This document shows, piece by piece, positions 42,300 to 52,849 of a stretch of 64,000 nucleotides of DNA. The position numbers were made by a program, and so were the translations under genes. The DNA comes from Petrotoga sp. 9PWA.NaAc.5.4. Its GTDB lineage: Bacteria > Thermotogota > Thermotogae > Petrotogales > Petrotogaceae. Location of the stretch: contig NZ_AZRK01000001.1 in NCBI RefSeq assembly GCF_002895485.1, forward strand, positions 124,001-188,000, written 5' to 3'. Numbering within the stretch: the first letter of the stretch is position 1; every line of letters begins with the position of its first letter. The notes under the pieces are model-generated. The model saw only the letters and a program-made list of their open reading frames with translations, was not told the DNA's origin and made no database searches.

Positions 42300-42977
42300 A
42301 TGAGAAATATGCAACTTTTATTCTTATTAGTTTTAGTTTTTGTGAGTATTATATTTAATATTTTTCAAGGATTAGGAAATATTTTAAATTATATAATGTT
42401 TCCTTTTGATTTTTTGTTTTCACATTTACAAACACATATTGAATCGAGAAAATTTAACTCAGAACAATTTCAAAATACTGTAAAATCCTTTGAAAAACAA
42501 CAAATTTTCATAATTGAAAGCAAAGATCCTAAAAACGTTGATTTTACGATTCCTTACGGCATAATTTCGAAAGAAACTAACAGAAATTTAACAGTAATAG
42601 CTAACTCCGAAGATGTTAAGAAAAATTACATAGTTGTTGACGAAACCGGCATTTTGCTTGGTTTCGTAGAGGAAATTTATTCCAATAGAATTTTAGTACG
42701 GAAGTTAGGATGGGGAAATGGAAGTTTTTTTGGAAAAATTGGTAACGTTGATGTCTTAGTTAGAGAACATAGGGGTAACTTATTTGCCGAAATTCCGGAC
42801 AATTATACAATTCCAGAAGAAATACTACAAATTGAATTTCCGTCTTATATAACAAAAATCAAGGATGAAAACAAAAATGGTATATTGATTGGAAATATTG
42901 TTTCTAAATTTGGAGAAATGTATTTATTTGAACCTATAAAGAGTAAAAATTTTTTAGTATATTTTTTCCCATTTTAA
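42300..42977 (+). CDS. mreC: Rod shape-determining protein MreC
   Basis: This membrane-anchored wall-synthesis scaffold has a single N-terminal transmembrane segment (about 5-28), a short helix instead of the usual long coiled coil, and a periplasmic beta domain with VDETGILLGFVEEIYSNRILVRKLGWGNGSFFGKIG, typical of MreC. It has only 225 residues, which is short for the family. It begins 4 bases after mreB with no clear binding site, suggesting translational coupling. The call leans on operon position plus the partial motif. Confidence 0.82.
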   Translation: MRNMQLLFLLVLVFVSIIFNIFQGLGNILNYIMFPFDFLFSHLQTHIESRKFNSEQFQNTVKSFEKQQIFIIESKDPKNVDFTIPYGIISKETNRNLTVIANSEDVKKNYIVVDETGILLGFVEEIYSNRILVRKLGWGNGSFFGKIGNVDVLVREHRGNLFAEIPDNYTIPEEILQIEFPSYITKIKDENKNGILIGNIVSKFGEMYLFEPIKSKNFLVYFFPF

Positions 42978-43027
42978 ACAATAAAAAACCTTTTATTGAT
43001 TTAGAAAAATTGCGTGGGTGAACCTTA

Positions 43028-43444
43028 ATGGAATATGTTAAAATTTTTTTTTATATATTTTTAGCAATATTTGTATCCTCTTTTGACAGGTGGGTAGGAG
43101 AAACTCTTTTTTTTCTTTTTCCAGTAGTTATTGTTTATGTATTAGCACTTGAAAAATCGGAAGTACAAAGTTTATTTTTTACTTTTTTGTATACGATTTT
43201 ATATTTTGGGACGCGTTTTGATTTAGGACTATTCGCTATTATGTTTTTCTTAATACTTTTAGTTTTCAATTATCTTTTAAAAAATTTAAGAATGTCTTTT
43301 ATAAAAGTTAACCTTTATTCTGCAACTTTTTCAATATTTTTAAGCTTTATAACTTCTTCTTATTATTCTTTTTTAATAGATATTATTATAATATTAATAC
43401 TGTACTTTTTGAATATGAGGTATATACTTTATGAAAGAGAATAG
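43028..43444 (+). CDS. mreD: MreD-like membrane protein
   Basis: This small polytopic protein (138 residues, about five hydrophobic segments) sits exactly where mreD is expected, between mreC and the PBP2 gene. Sequence features are few beyond hydrophobicity; the N-terminal SSFDRWVGETLFFLFPVVIVYVLAL is compatible with MreD. It overlaps mrdA by 14 bases. A short AT hairpin (CAATAAAA / TTTTATTG) lies in the gap before it. Confidence 0.72.
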   Translation: MEYVKIFFYIFLAIFVSSFDRWVGETLFFLFPVVIVYVLALEKSEVQSLFFTFLYTILYFGTRFDLGLFAIMFFLILLVFNYLLKNLRMSFIKVNLYSATFSIFLSFITSSYYSFLIDIIIILILYFLNMRYILYERE

Positions 43445-45137
43445 AGCTAAACTTTTATTCTATATTTTCATAATTAGTATATCGTTATTATTTCTAAGAG
43501 CCTTTCAAATACAAATCGTTAACTGGGAAAAGTATACGATAGAAGTTCAAAACTTAGGTACCAGAATAACAACAGAAGTGCCGCAAAGAGGTAATATATA
43601 TGATAGAAACGGTAAATTATTGGCATGGGATGAAAAGGTATACAGAATAGATAACATTAACGGCCCATTATCAGAAAAAACCGAAAAAGAACTCTATATG
43701 ATATTAAAGGATGTTTTAGACAACCCTTATAGTGTAATAGATAGATTGAATTTTCAAAAAAAAGCCACCTTAGATATAAACTCAATTGTGGCTCAAAAAA
43801 TTGCAAATATAGACAAAAATCTTAAAGTACAAGAAAAGTATATTAGAAAATATGCACATGAATCTCTATATCATATTTTAGGATATGTAGACAATGAGGG
43901 AAATGCAAGAACTGGTTTAGAACTGGTATACGACGAATTATTGAGTGGTAAAGTAGGATTTAATATGATAAACATTTCATCAAATCAAGGTAAAACAAAT
44001 ACTATAACAAAAAGTCCTTCAATAAAAGGCCATGATATATACTTAACTCTGGATATAGATTTACAAATAAAAGCTTATAATTATTTGAAAGAAACAAACA
44101 ATACAGGCACAATTTTGCTTTCAAATCCAAATACAGGAGAAATTCTTGTATTAGTGAGTTACCCTTCACCAAATCCTAATCTTTTTTCCCAAGGAATGAC
44201 TACCTTAGAATTTCAAAGAATCTTGAATGATCGAAACAAACCTTTGATTAATAGAGCTATTTCTGCATCCTATCCACCAGGTTCCATAATTAAACCTTTT
44301 ATTGCATACGTTGCTCTTGAGGCAGGTATATCTCCAGATAAAACTATTTATTCCACAGGAAGGTACGATTTAAAAAATTCCGATGGTAGAGTAATTGCAT
44401 CTTATTATGACTGGAATGTATTGGGCCATGGTGAAACTAATTTGGTAAAATCTTTAACTGCGTCTGTAAATAGCTATTATTATTGGTTAGGAGAGCAATT
44501 GGGTATAGAATATTTGGTAGACTATGCCGATAAGTTTGATTTGGTAGATAAAACTGGGATAGAAATTCCCAACGAAAAAATTGGTCTTTTCCCTGGTCCA
44601 CAGTGGAAAGCTGAAAATTATGGAAATGTATGGTATCCTGGAGAAACGTTACTAAGCTATATTGGTCAGGCTTATATAAATATGACTCCTGCACAAGTTC
44701 TCAGAATGTATAATATTTTTGCTACTAAAGGAGATTATTATGAATTTCATCTATTTCAAAAAGCACAGGATACTTTTGGCAATGTATTGATGGAAAAAAA
44801 TCCAATCCTAAAGAATTCTTATAAAATGGAAGAAGACTATCTGAAATATATCTATGAAGGCATGATTAAAGTTACTACCTATCAAGGAAAAGATTCAAGC
44901 GATCAAGGAACTGCCTATGAATCTTTTAAAGATTTCCCTTTAACGGTAGCAGGAAAAACAGGTACTGCGGAAGTGGGAGGCGGCAAACTTTCTCATTCCT
45001 GGTTTGCAGGCTTTTTACCAGCAAACAATCCTCAATACTCAATTGTAGTTTTTGTAGAAAATGGTGGTATGGGATCTACAAAAGCTGCTCCAATAGCAAG
45101 GAAAGTATTAGATGATTTAATAGAAAGTTATTTTTAA
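43431..45137 (+). CDS. mrdA: Penicillin-binding protein 2 (elongation transpeptidase)
   Basis: This class B PBP crosslinks peptidoglycan during elongation. An N-terminal membrane anchor (about 8-27) and dimerisation domain (VPQRGNIYDRNGKLLAWD) precede the transpeptidase domain. Active-site motifs are in order: SIIK with Ser285 (PPGSIIKPF), SVN at 345-347, and KTGT at 509-512 (VAGKTGTAEV). 568 residues. It is last of the mre operon and probably partners an RodA encoded elsewhere. Confidence 0.95.
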   Translation: MKENRAKLLFYIFIISISLLFLRAFQIQIVNWEKYTIEVQNLGTRITTEVPQRGNIYDRNGKLLAWDEKVYRIDNINGPLSEKTEKELYMILKDVLDNPYSVIDRLNFQKKATLDINSIVAQKIANIDKNLKVQEKYIRKYAHESLYHILGYVDNEGNARTGLELVYDELLSGKVGFNMINISSNQGKTNTITKSPSIKGHDIYLTLDIDLQIKAYNYLKETNNTGTILLSNPNTGEILVLVSYPSPNPNLFSQGMTTLEFQRILNDRNKPLINRAISASYPPGSIIKPFIAYVALEAGISPDKTIYSTGRYDLKNSDGRVIASYYDWNVLGHGETNLVKSLTASVNSYYYWLGEQLGIEYLVDYADKFDLVDKTGIEIPNEKIGLFPGPQWKAENYGNVWYPGETLLSYIGQAYINMTPAQVLRMYNIFATKGDYYEFHLFQKAQDTFGNVLMEKNPILKNSYKMEEDYLKYIYEGMIKVTTYQGKDSSDQGTAYESFKDFPLTVAGKTGTAEVGGGKLSHSWFAGFLPANNPQYSIVVFVENGGMGSTKAAPIARKVLDDLIESYF

Positions 45138-45138
45138 A

Positions 45139-45369
45139 TTAAGAATTTGAAAAATACTCTTTTAACTTATTAAAAATTTCGTCCTTTAAAAATTCTTATA
45201 GAATAGCGTTTGCCTTTTCTGTTAATTTAATAGAATTCATATTTCCTTATATAAATTCAATTATTCTTTCTTCGTTTAAAACTTGAAGAATTTTTTTCAA
45301 AAGTTTAGCTATGATTTTTGAAGCATAATCAACTTCATTCATTGTTTCACCTTCTTTCCCAATGCTCAT
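45139..45369 (-). pseudogene. Decayed small gene with two in-frame stops
   Basis: Reading the minus strand from ATG 45369 gives a coherent 77-codon frame interrupted by two TAA codons. The three pieces are: MSIGKEGETMNEVDYASKII... ending EERIIEFI; GNMNSIKLTEKANAIL; and EFLKDEIFNKLKEYFSNS. The spacing helix-strand-LTEKxxAIL-helix resembles the wing and last helix of a winged-helix regulator, but I cannot name a family. It lies tail-to-tail with mrdA; a repeat terminus fragment overlaps the region just upstream of its start. Each fragment is too short to be called alone. Confidence 0.5.
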
Positions 45370-45395
45370 ATTAAGATTGAAAATTCTAAAAAGTA

Positions 45396-45432
45396 TTATA
45401 ACATTCAAGTTTTGAAATTTTTAAAGACAGTA
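45396..45432 (+). repeat. Terminal fragment of the MITE-like repeat, before the IMPase gene
   Basis: CATTCAAGTTTTGAAATTTTT followed by AAAGACAGTA matches the gene-proximal end of the repeat (compare copy 5). It ends 26 bases before the TTG start at 45459. No left half is present. Confidence 0.6.
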
Positions 45433-45458
45433 TTTTAAAATAATAGAGGTGAGATTAA

Positions 45459-46229
45459 TTGTTAAATAAAGAAATCGAAGAAATAAAAAAAATAGTTTTA
45501 TCTGCAGGAGAAAAATTAAAGCAGTGGAGCTTAGAGGGCTTTAAAGTTAATTCCAAAAAATCAAGAACTGATCTTGTGACAGATGTAGATTATCAAGTTC
45601 AAGAATACTTAATAAATGAAATCAATAAAACCTTTTCTAATAATTATTTCTTAGCAGAAGAATCTAGTTATTCTTCAATACCAACTGAAGATAAATATTG
45701 GGTAATAGATCCCATTGATGGAACTGTAAATTTTTCACGTGGCTTACCAGAGCATTGTATTTCTGTAGCTTATGTTGAAAAAGGAGACCCCACCTTAGGA
45801 ATATTATATGCACCTTTTATGAACCTTTTTTATTTTGCTCAAAAAAGTAAGGGTGCATATTTAAATGATGAAAGACTTAATCCACATTGGAGTAAAAGTT
45901 TTGACAATGCAATGCTTTCTATGGGTAATAAACGTGGAAAAACTCATCTCTACTTTAAGGCTTTAGAAGAAAAGGTCATGAGAATTCGATTGTTTGGAAC
46001 AGCCGCTTTACAAATTGGATATGTAGCTTCAGGATTTTTAGATGCCTTTATCTCTATTGGTTCTCATCCATGGGATGTAGCAGCTGGATATCTAATTTTA
46101 AAAGAAGCAGGTGGAAAAATACTAAGTTTCAAAGGTGAAAATACCGATATATTTTGTTCAAATTCGGTTTTTTGCAATCCATATATATCCGAAAAATTAG
46201 TTGATATTGTAGGTAAGATAGAAAATTAA
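45459..46229 (+). CDS. Inositol monophosphatase family protein
   Basis: This Mg-dependent sugar-phosphate phosphatase has 256 residues. Metal-site motifs are AEESS, WVIDPIDGTVNFSRGLP and SHPWDVAAGYLILKEAGG. It may act on inositol phosphate, fructose bisphosphate or NADP, and the sequence does not decide between them. TTG 45459 has GAGGTGAG upstream. It is monocistronic, between the decayed gene and uvrA. Confidence 0.92.
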   Translation: MLNKEIEEIKKIVLSAGEKLKQWSLEGFKVNSKKSRTDLVTDVDYQVQEYLINEINKTFSNNYFLAEESSYSSIPTEDKYWVIDPIDGTVNFSRGLPEHCISVAYVEKGDPTLGILYAPFMNLFYFAQKSKGAYLNDERLNPHWSKSFDNAMLSMGNKRGKTHLYFKALEEKVMRIRLFGTAALQIGYVASGFLDAFISIGSHPWDVAAGYLILKEAGGKILSFKGENTDIFCSNSVFCNPYISEKLVDIVGKIEN

Positions 46230-46352
46230 AAGATTTTTGCTTTTAACTTTCTGCCCTAAAAGTAAAAGATAGCTTCTTAAAGAATTAATTATTTAGTAGT
46301 ATAATGGAAAAAGAAAAATGATAATGAAAAAAGAAAGTTTTCGGAGGTTTAT

Positions 46353-49193
46353 ATGGACAGATGGATTCGAATAAAAGGTGCAAGAGAACATAATTTAAAA
46401 AATATTGATGTTGAAATTCCAAAAAACACACTAACAGTGATAACAGGCCTTTCTGGTTCAGGAAAATCAACGTTGGCATTGGATACTATTTATGCAGAAG
46501 GGCAAAGAAGATACTTAGAATCTATTTCTTCATATGCAAGACAATTTTTAGGTAATTTGAAAAAACCTGATGTTGAATATATAGAAGGATTATCCCCTGC
46601 TATTGCAATTGAACAAAAGTCTGTTAGCCATAATCCTCGTTCAACTGTAGGAACTATAACTGAAATTTATGATTACATCAGAGTTTTGTTTGCAAGAGTA
46701 GGAAAAGCCTTTTGTCCAAAATGTGGGATTCCTTTGGAAAGTTCAACCGTTGATGAAATTGTTGATAGTATTTATAAAAACTTCCAAGAAGAATCAAGGT
46801 TGCATATTTTTTCTCCTATAGCTAAAGAAAAGAAAGGTGAATTCAAAAAAGAGATTCATAATATGAAAATATCGGGATTTAAAAGGATAGAAGTAGATGG
46901 TGTTATATACGATCTCGATGAAATAGAATCTCTTGCAAAAACAATCAGGCATAATATAAATCTTCTAATAGATAGAGTCAAATTGAGAAAAGACAATTTT
47001 GAAAGAATATATGAAGCTGTGGAATTAGCCTTAAAAGAAGGAGAGGGGTTTGTTGAAATTAGAGAAGTTGACAAAAATGAAAAAACTCTTTTTTCCCAAA
47101 TCTTTTCGGAAAATTTAGCTTGTCCCAAGTGCGGTTACAGCTTTCCTGAAATAAATCCCAAATTATTTTCATTTAATAGTCCCTATGGTGCTTGTCCTGA
47201 ATGCCATGGATTAGGTTTTAAACTCGAAGTAGAACCAGATTATATATTTGATGTTCAAAAATCTTTGGAAGATGGTGCTGTTCTAAATATGGGAAAAGAC
47301 ACCTTTATGGTTAATTTGATGAAAGAAGTTGTAAAAAGTTTAGGAGAAGATCCTTCAAAAAGATTGATAGATATGCCAAGTAAAGTTTTGAACGCTTTAT
47401 TATATGGAACAGATAAAGAAATAGATTTTTCCTTTTCTAAAAAAAATGGTGAATCTTTTGATTTTACAAGAGAATTTGAAGGTATGGCAAACTGGTATGA
47501 AAGAAGATACCGTGAAACAGAGTCAAGAGACATCAAAGAATGGATAGAGAAAAATTTTATGATTCAAAAAACATGTCAAACCTGTGAAGGTAAACGTTTA
47601 AGAGAAGAAGCTCTAAGTGTAAGAATATCTGGTTACAATATCTATGAATTAACAGAAATGCCTATTTACCATCTAAAAATATTTTTTGACACCTTAAAAT
47701 TAAGTGATTTTGAGATGGAAGTAGCTCAAGAACTTTTAAGAGAAATAAAAAGAAGATTAACGTTTTTACTTGACGTTGGGCTCGAATATTTAACACTTGG
47801 AAGAAATGCTACAACTTTATCGGGAGGAGAATCTCAAAGAGTACGGTTAGCAACTCAAATAGGTTCTGGCCTTACAGGAGTTACATATGTATTAGATGAG
47901 CCAACAATAGGTCTTCATCAAAGAGATAACGACAGGTTAATTAATACACTAGAAAAACTTAGAGACTTAGATAACACTGTTATTGTAGTTGAGCATGATG
48001 AAAATGTAATTAGATCAAGCAATTATATTATTGATTTGGGGCCTGGTGCTGGAGTAAACGGTGGTAAAGTCATCTACCAAGGTGAAACAAAAAAACTGTT
48101 GACAAATCCCGGGAATTCTCTAACAGGTAAATATTTAACAGGAGAAAAAAGAATAGAGATCTTAGAAAAAAATAGAATAATTAAAAATGCTTCTTTAAAA
48201 ATAATAGGAGCTTCTCACAATAATTTAAAAAACATCAGTGTCGAGATACCATTAGGAAAGTTTGTTGTGGTAACTGGTGTTTCCGGATCTGGAAAGTCTT
48301 CTTTAATAATGGATACTCTTTACCCAGCTTTACAAAAAACTTTATATAACTCAAAAGTTAGACCAGGTATTTACGAAAAAATTGAGGGTTTAGAAAATAT
48401 CGACAGCGTAATTTCTATAGATCAAAGTCCAATTGGAAGAACACCAAGAAGCAACCCAGCAACTTATACAGGTGTTTTTGACTATATTAGAGAAATTTTT
48501 GCTGAAACTCCTGAAGCTAAGTTGAGAGGTTATGACAAAGGTAGATTCAGTTTCAATGTTAAAGGTGGAAGGTGTGAAGCTTGTAAGGGACACGGAGTTT
48601 TAAAAATAGAAATGCAATTCCTACCTGATGTATATGTCACATGTGATGTATGTAAGGGCAAAAGATACAATAAAGAAACTTTAAAAGTAACTTACAAAGG
48701 AAAAAACATCGCAGATGTTTTAGATATGACAGTAGATGAAGCTGCAGAATTTTTCAAAAATCTTCCTTTGATATTCAATGTTTTAAAACTTCTGCAAGAT
48801 GTCGGTTTAGGATATATCAGATTAGGCCAGCCTGCTACTACGCTTTCAGGTGGAGAAGCCCAAAGAATAAAATTAACTTCTGAATTGAGAAAAAAATCAA
48901 CAGGTAACACGGTTTATATACTTGATGAGCCAACAACGGGGTTACATTTTGAGGATATACGAAAATTGATAAAGGTACTAAATCTATTGGTAGAAAAAGG
49001 AAACACGGTTATAGTTATAGAACACGAATTAGATGTAATAAAAAATGCTGATTATATAATAGACCTTGGACCAGAAGGTGGAGAAAACGGAGGGAAGATT
49101 GTAGCTGTTGGAACTCCTGAAGAAATTGCAGAAAGTGGCTCTTACACAGGATATTATTTACAAAAAGTTTTAGAAAAAAGCAAAGAATTATAA
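46353..49193 (+). CDS. uvrA: Excinuclease ABC subunit A
   Basis: This damage-recognition ATPase of nucleotide excision repair has two ABC modules: Walker [15 protein letters not shown] (about 31-44) and [14 protein letters not shown], with signatures [16 protein letters not shown] and [15 protein letters not shown]. Three zinc modules are present (CPKCGIPL region; CPKCGYS...[12 protein letters not shown]...CDVCKGK). The 946 residues are a full-length protein. A TATAAT at 46300-46305 may be its -10. Together with mfd at 25159 it would act in transcription-coupled repair. Confidence 0.97.
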   Translation: MDRWIRIKGAREHNLKNIDVEIPKNTLTVITGLSGSGKSTLALDTIYAEGQRRYLESISSYARQFLGNLKKPDVEYIEGLSPAIAIEQKSVSHNPRSTVGTITEIYDYIRVLFARVGKAFCPKCGIPLESSTVDEIVDSIYKNFQEESRLHIFSPIAKEKKGEFKKEIHNMKISGFKRIEVDGVIYDLDEIESLAKTIRHNINLLIDRVKLRKDNFERIYEAVELALKEGEGFVEIREVDKNEKTLFSQIFSENLACPKCGYSFPEINPKLFSFNSPYGACPECHGLGFKLEVEPDYIFDVQKSLEDGAVLNMGKDTFMVNLMKEVVKSLGEDPSKRLIDMPSKVLNALLYGTDKEIDFSFSKKNGESFDFTREFEGMANWYERRYRETESRDIKEWIEKNFMIQKTCQTCEGKRLREEALSVRISGYNIYELTEMPIYHLKIFFDTLKLSDFEMEVAQELLREIKRRLTFLLDVGLEYLTLGRNATTLSGGESQRVRLATQIGSGLTGVTYVLDEPTIGLHQRDNDRLINTLEKLRDLDNTVIVVEHDENVIRSSNYIIDLGPGAGVNGGKVIYQGETKKLLTNPGNSLTGKYLTGEKRIEILEKNRIIKNASLKIIGASHNNLKNISVEIPLGKFVVVTGVSGSGKSSLIMDTLYPALQKTLYNSKVRPGIYEKIEGLENIDSVISIDQSPIGRTPRSNPATYTGVFDYIREIFAETPEAKLRGYDKGRFSFNVKGGRCEACKGHGVLKIEMQFLPDVYVTCDVCKGKRYNKETLKVTYKGKNIADVLDMTVDEAAEFFKNLPLIFNVLKLLQDVGLGYIRLGQPATTLSGGEAQRIKLTSELRKKSTGNTVYILDEPTTGLHFEDIRKLIKVLNLLVEKGNTVIVIEHELDVIKNADYIIDLGPEGGENGGKIVAVGTPEEIAESGSYTGYYLQKVLEKSKEL

Positions 49194-49201
49194 TTCGTAT
49201 T

Positions 49202-49242
49202 AATGAAAAACATTCAGATTTACATCTTGAATGTTTTTCATT
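49202..49242. terminator. Terminator hairpin between uvrA and the convergent membrane gene
   Basis: AATGAAAAACATTCA (49202-49216) pairs perfectly with TGAATGTTTTTCATT (49228-49242) around an 11-base loop. The right arm overlaps the stop codon of the minus-strand gene, so it probably serves uvrA mainly. Confidence 0.75.
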
Positions 49243-50833
49243 CTATAATTTCTAAAAATTTATTGATTTTTTCTTGCTCTTTCTTTATCGACCTAATTAT
49301 TATAAGTATTAAAACAACTGTTCCTCCTAAAATAATTAGAGAGGTTAAAGGCATACCTAAATTCTTAAAAATCCATACAGGGCCTTGATTAAGCATAAAA
49401 TTATAAAAAGCTAACAACCCAAAAATTGCAGCTGCATAACCCATTGTAATTAGTTCTAAAATAAGTGTCTCTTTCCCTGTAAAAACTTTGTTGCTTTGCG
49501 AAAGGTCTCTTTTCGGATTAGATAAGAATAACCTTGCCCCAAATAAAGAACTATAATATAATAATATTATCGTTGGAATAATTAAAAAGACATCAAAAAT
49601 ATTAAAACCAAATATGACAGAAATAACAATTAAAATTATTATGAATTCCAATGTAAAAATTGAGGTTGAAAGTAAAATTTTGGAATTAACCAAAGTTCTT
49701 GCTGAAAAAGGGAATAGTTTAGGAATAGGCCAAATTTTTAGCTCTTCAATTAACATATAAGCAGATGTTAAAGAAGTATACGTACCTGAAATTAACAGAA
49801 AAAATATAGCAATGTAACTCAAATTTTGCATGCCGGTAAATATAAAAATAAAAGGGAATATCAAAGGATAAAGCATCATAAACAGTAATTGAGAATTCCT
49901 AAACAACAATTTTCTGTCTTTTTCAATAATAGGCCATCTACTAACTTTAACCTTCTGAACTTTAATTCTTTTTGATTTTTTTCGTGCAACCGTAAAATCA
50001 AGATTATTTGAATACCTATAAATACAGTAGAAAAGAAGAAAGGATAAAACATATAGAAAAATTAGAGAAAAAACATTACCATCCAATGCGTTTAAAAAAT
50101 GAACATGTGGCCAAATAGGATTCAAAAATACTTTCATATTGTTCTCTAAAAGTTCTATCATATCTTCAGGATTATCAGTTATTATACTCGGTAAAAACTG
50201 TGGCAGTAACACCATAAAAATAAATCCTATAAAATATATTAATTGAGCTATTCGTTTAGCTGATGTTTTTCTTATGAAAAAAGACATAACTAACCCTAAA
50301 AAAAGAGAGATTGATATTACAAAAAGTAAAAATCCAATTATTGATATTACTGCAAAAAAAATATTTGAGCCACTCAAAATGGAATAAGAGATCGTCATAG
50401 AAAAGAAAGCACCTGTTCCTACTCCCGACATAATGAAACTATCTATTGAAGCAGAAAAAAATAATGAAGATCGTTTTATAGGCATAGAAAGAAGTAAATC
50501 TGTCATATCGTTATCGTACAAAGTAGTAACGAGTAAAGGTGAATACTGCAAAATGAATAAGGCACTAACAAGTAAAAAAGAAGGAGCAAATAACAAATCT
50601 AAAAGCGTATGATTTAAATTTAATCCTAATTGGCTTAGAGGAACATTTAAATTCATACTGTTTAATGTCAGTATTAACGTGGGCATCATCACAGCCAAAA
50701 AAATAATAGGTAAAATCAAATAACTTATTAAAGTTGATATTAATCCTTGATGTATTTCTTTACCTCTTTTATTCTTAGTTGGGCGAACTTTATTTTTGTA
50801 AGAATACTTTAAAAGCAACTTTAATTCTTCCAT
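49238..50833 (-). CDS. Polytopic membrane protein, ABC-2 exporter permease-like
   Basis: Large membrane protein of 531 residues with about twelve hydrophobic segments and a basic cytoplasmic N-terminus (YSYKNKVRPTKNKRGKEIHQG). The layout, with YDNDMTDLLLSMPIKRSSLFFSASIDSFIMSG and a repeated second half, fits the ABC-2 permease type found in Gram-positive exporters. ATG 50833 with GGGGGT upstream is preferred to 50845. No ATPase for an exporter is adjacent; it follows the importer operon after 62 bases and may simply be read through. Function unknown. Confidence 0.65.
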   Translation of the reverse strand: MEELKLLLKYSYKNKVRPTKNKRGKEIHQGLISTLISYLILPIIFLAVMMPTLILTLNSMNLNVPLSQLGLNLNHTLLDLLFAPSFLLVSALFILQYSPLLVTTLYDNDMTDLLLSMPIKRSSLFFSASIDSFIMSGVGTGAFFSMTISYSILSGSNIFFAVISIIGFLLFVISISLFLGLVMSFFIRKTSAKRIAQLIYFIGFIFMVLLPQFLPSIITDNPEDMIELLENNMKVFLNPIWPHVHFLNALDGNVFSLIFLYVLSFLLFYCIYRYSNNLDFTVARKKSKRIKVQKVKVSRWPIIEKDRKLLFRNSQLLFMMLYPLIFPFIFIFTGMQNLSYIAIFFLLISGTYTSLTSAYMLIEELKIWPIPKLFPFSARTLVNSKILLSTSIFTLEFIIILIVISVIFGFNIFDVFLIIPTIILLYYSSLFGARLFLSNPKRDLSQSNKVFTGKETLILELITMGYAAAIFGLLAFYNFMLNQGPVWIFKNLGMPLTSLIILGGTVVLILIIIRSIKKEQEKINKFLEIIE

Positions 50834-50895
50834 AATTACCCCCATATTTTATCCTTCAAATTATAGAAAACTGTTTTAATTATAACATATATAAA

Positions 50896-51801
50896 TTATG
50901 CTTCGTTACCTTCTTTTTTCATATTGTTTAAACTATATATAAATAAAGCGACTAATGTTACTATATAAGGTATCATAGAAGTTATTTGTGATGGAATATT
51001 ATAGTGTTGTAAGCTAAAAGCCGAACTTTCAAAAAAACCAAATATTAAAGATATTAAAAGTATTCCCAAAGGTCTACCTCTCACCAAAACAATCATAGCT
51101 AATGAAATCCATCCTCTTCCATTAGACATATTTTCACTGAAAAGTGTGACATAACCTAATGACAAAAAGGTACCAGCTGCTGATGAAAGAATACCTGAGA
51201 GTAATATTGATACAAATTTTATTTTATCTGGATTGATCCCCAAAGATCTGGCAGTTTCTTCGTCCTCTCCAGTTGCTCTAATTCTTAAACCAAATTTTGT
51301 ATGAAATATTATCAGGTCAATCAAGATAGCTAAAATTATAGTAATATAAACAATAAAAGGATGATTATTTAAAATTTCATTCAAAATCGGAATATTTCTT
51401 AAAATGGGAATATCCCACTTAGGCATAGTCTGAATCTGTGGTGAAACAAATGCCCCTTTAACGCTAAAAATATTCCTCAAAAGATAAGTTGTTCCACCTA
51501 AGGCTAGCATATTTATTCCTATTCCTGTCAAAAATTCATCTGTTTTAAGATACAATGCAAATAAAGAAAAAATTAAGGCTGCTATTGTGCCAGAAATTAA
51601 AGCAAATAATATTCCCATGAACCAACTTTGAAAAAAATAACTACCTAAAACTGCAAAGAACGCACCAATTAACATCATACCTTCCATAGCTATGTTAAAA
51701 ACATTAGCATAAAAAGTAAAGGTCCCTCCTAAAGCCGCAAGAAGTATTGGAGTAGCGCTGCTAAAGCTATCTCTTATCAATGAGATTATTATATTATTCA
51801 T
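50896..51801 (-). CDS. BMP-type (nucleoside) ABC transporter permease, second subunit
   Basis: Inner-membrane permease of about 301 residues and the branched-chain/ribose/nucleoside transporter fold (BPD_transp_2). Conserved segments are GGTFTFYANVFNIAMEGMMLIGAFFAV and the cytoplasmic EAA-like loop RATGEDEETARSLGINPDKIKF. It corresponds to NupC/YufQ in order and sequence type. ATG 51801 overlaps the previous permease gene by 8 bases. Confidence 0.9.
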   Translation of the reverse strand: MNNIIISLIRDSFSSATPILLAALGGTFTFYANVFNIAMEGMMLIGAFFAVLGSYFFQSWFMGILFALISGTIAALIFSLFALYLKTDEFLTGIGINMLALGGTTYLLRNIFSVKGAFVSPQIQTMPKWDIPILRNIPILNEILNNHPFIVYITIILAILIDLIIFHTKFGLRIRATGEDEETARSLGINPDKIKFVSILLSGILSSAAGTFLSLGYVTLFSENMSNGRGWISLAMIVLVRGRPLGILLISLIFGFFESSAFSLQHYNIPSQITSMIPYIVTLVALFIYSLNNMKKEGNEA

Positions 51802-52849
51802 CAACTTTCACAACCTTTTTTGTTTTACTGTATGCTTTAATTCTATTTCCATAATAAGATATAGTACTTCTTGTAGACACAACCAAAAGAACTATTATAG
51901 CTTGTAAAACCATTATGAATTCAGAAGGAATTGAAATTTCAAACTCCATTCCCATACCACCTGCTTTTAAAAATCCAAAAAAAACAGCAAAAATAGAGGT
52001 TTCAATTACTCCATTTCCTCCAACTATAGCTAACATGACTCCGTCCCATCCATAATTAGCCCCTATACCCTTCATAAATCTATGTTGTGTTCCACCTAAT
52101 ATTAAAAGTGCTCCAGCTAAACCAGATAAAAATCCTGTGTAAAACATCACCCAAATTACATTATTTTCATTATTACACCCACCGACTTTTGAAAAATTAG
52201 CATTATATCCCATCATTCTCCATTCATAACCTATTTTTAGATATTTAGAAACAAAAAACGAAATAACAATCATAATAACCGCAATAAAAAAAGAAGAATT
52301 TAATCCAGACAATACGGGTAAAAAGTATTCTCTTTTTATCATGTGAGTGGCTGGAACATAAGATTTTTTGTCTAAAAAAGGATAAGTCGCAAGATACAAA
52401 GTTAAATAATCTGCTATGAAATTCAGCATCAAAGTAGTTATGAATTCGTCCATCTTGTAATATTTTTTTAGTACCCCAGCTATAGCGCCGTATAGCCCAC
52501 CAACTATTCCAGATACTACCAAAATAACAATAATTCCTAACCAACCAGGAAGATTAATATAATATCCTAAAAGAGCAGCAATTAAAGCTCCTACAATTAA
52601 TTGGCCAGGTTCTCCAAGATTAGTTACATTAGAACTAAAAGCAATTGCTGCAGCCATTCCAGTTAATATTAAAGGTGTTGCGTTGTTCAATGTTGAAGAA
52701 AGTGAAAACCAAGAAGCAAAACCATAATCATACAGAGCTTTGTACGCAAGCAAGGGAGAATTCCCTTGTATCTTTATTAAAATTGCTCCAATAAGAAAAG
52801 AAATAGTAATTCCGATTAACCCTGTCATAACCTTATTTAAACTTTTCAC
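51794..52849 (-). CDS. BMP-type (nucleoside) ABC transporter permease, first subunit
   Basis: Inner-membrane permease of 351 residues, NupB/YufP-like. Typical segments are FSSNVTNLGEPGQLIVGALIAALLGYYI, GVLKKYYKMDEFITTLMLNFIADYL and YEWRMMGYNANFSKVGG. The start GTG 52849 has GGAGGT upstream and overlaps the ATPase stop codon by 4 bases. It forms the translocation channel with the following permease. Confidence 0.9.
   Translation of the reverse strand: MKSLNKVMTGLIGITISFLIGAILIKIQGNSPLLAYKALYDYGFASWFSLSSTLNNATPLILTGMAAAIAFSSNVTNLGEPGQLIVGALIAALLGYYINLPGWLGIIVILVVSGIVGGLYGAIAGVLKKYYKMDEFITTLMLNFIADYLTLYLATYPFLDKKSYVPATHMIKREYFLPVLSGLNSSFFIAVIMIVISFFVSKYLKIGYEWRMMGYNANFSKVGGCNNENNVIWVMFYTGFLSGLAGALLILGGTQHRFMKGIGANYGWDGVMLAIVGGNGVIETSIFAVFFGFLKAGGMGMEFEISIPSEFIMVLQAIIVLLVVSTRSTISYYGNRIKAYSKTKKVVKVDE

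Noticed and set aside
42980-42999. CAATAAAA/TTTTATTG hairpin between mreC and mreD
   Set aside because: AT-only stem inside an operon; too weak to call as an attenuator or terminator.
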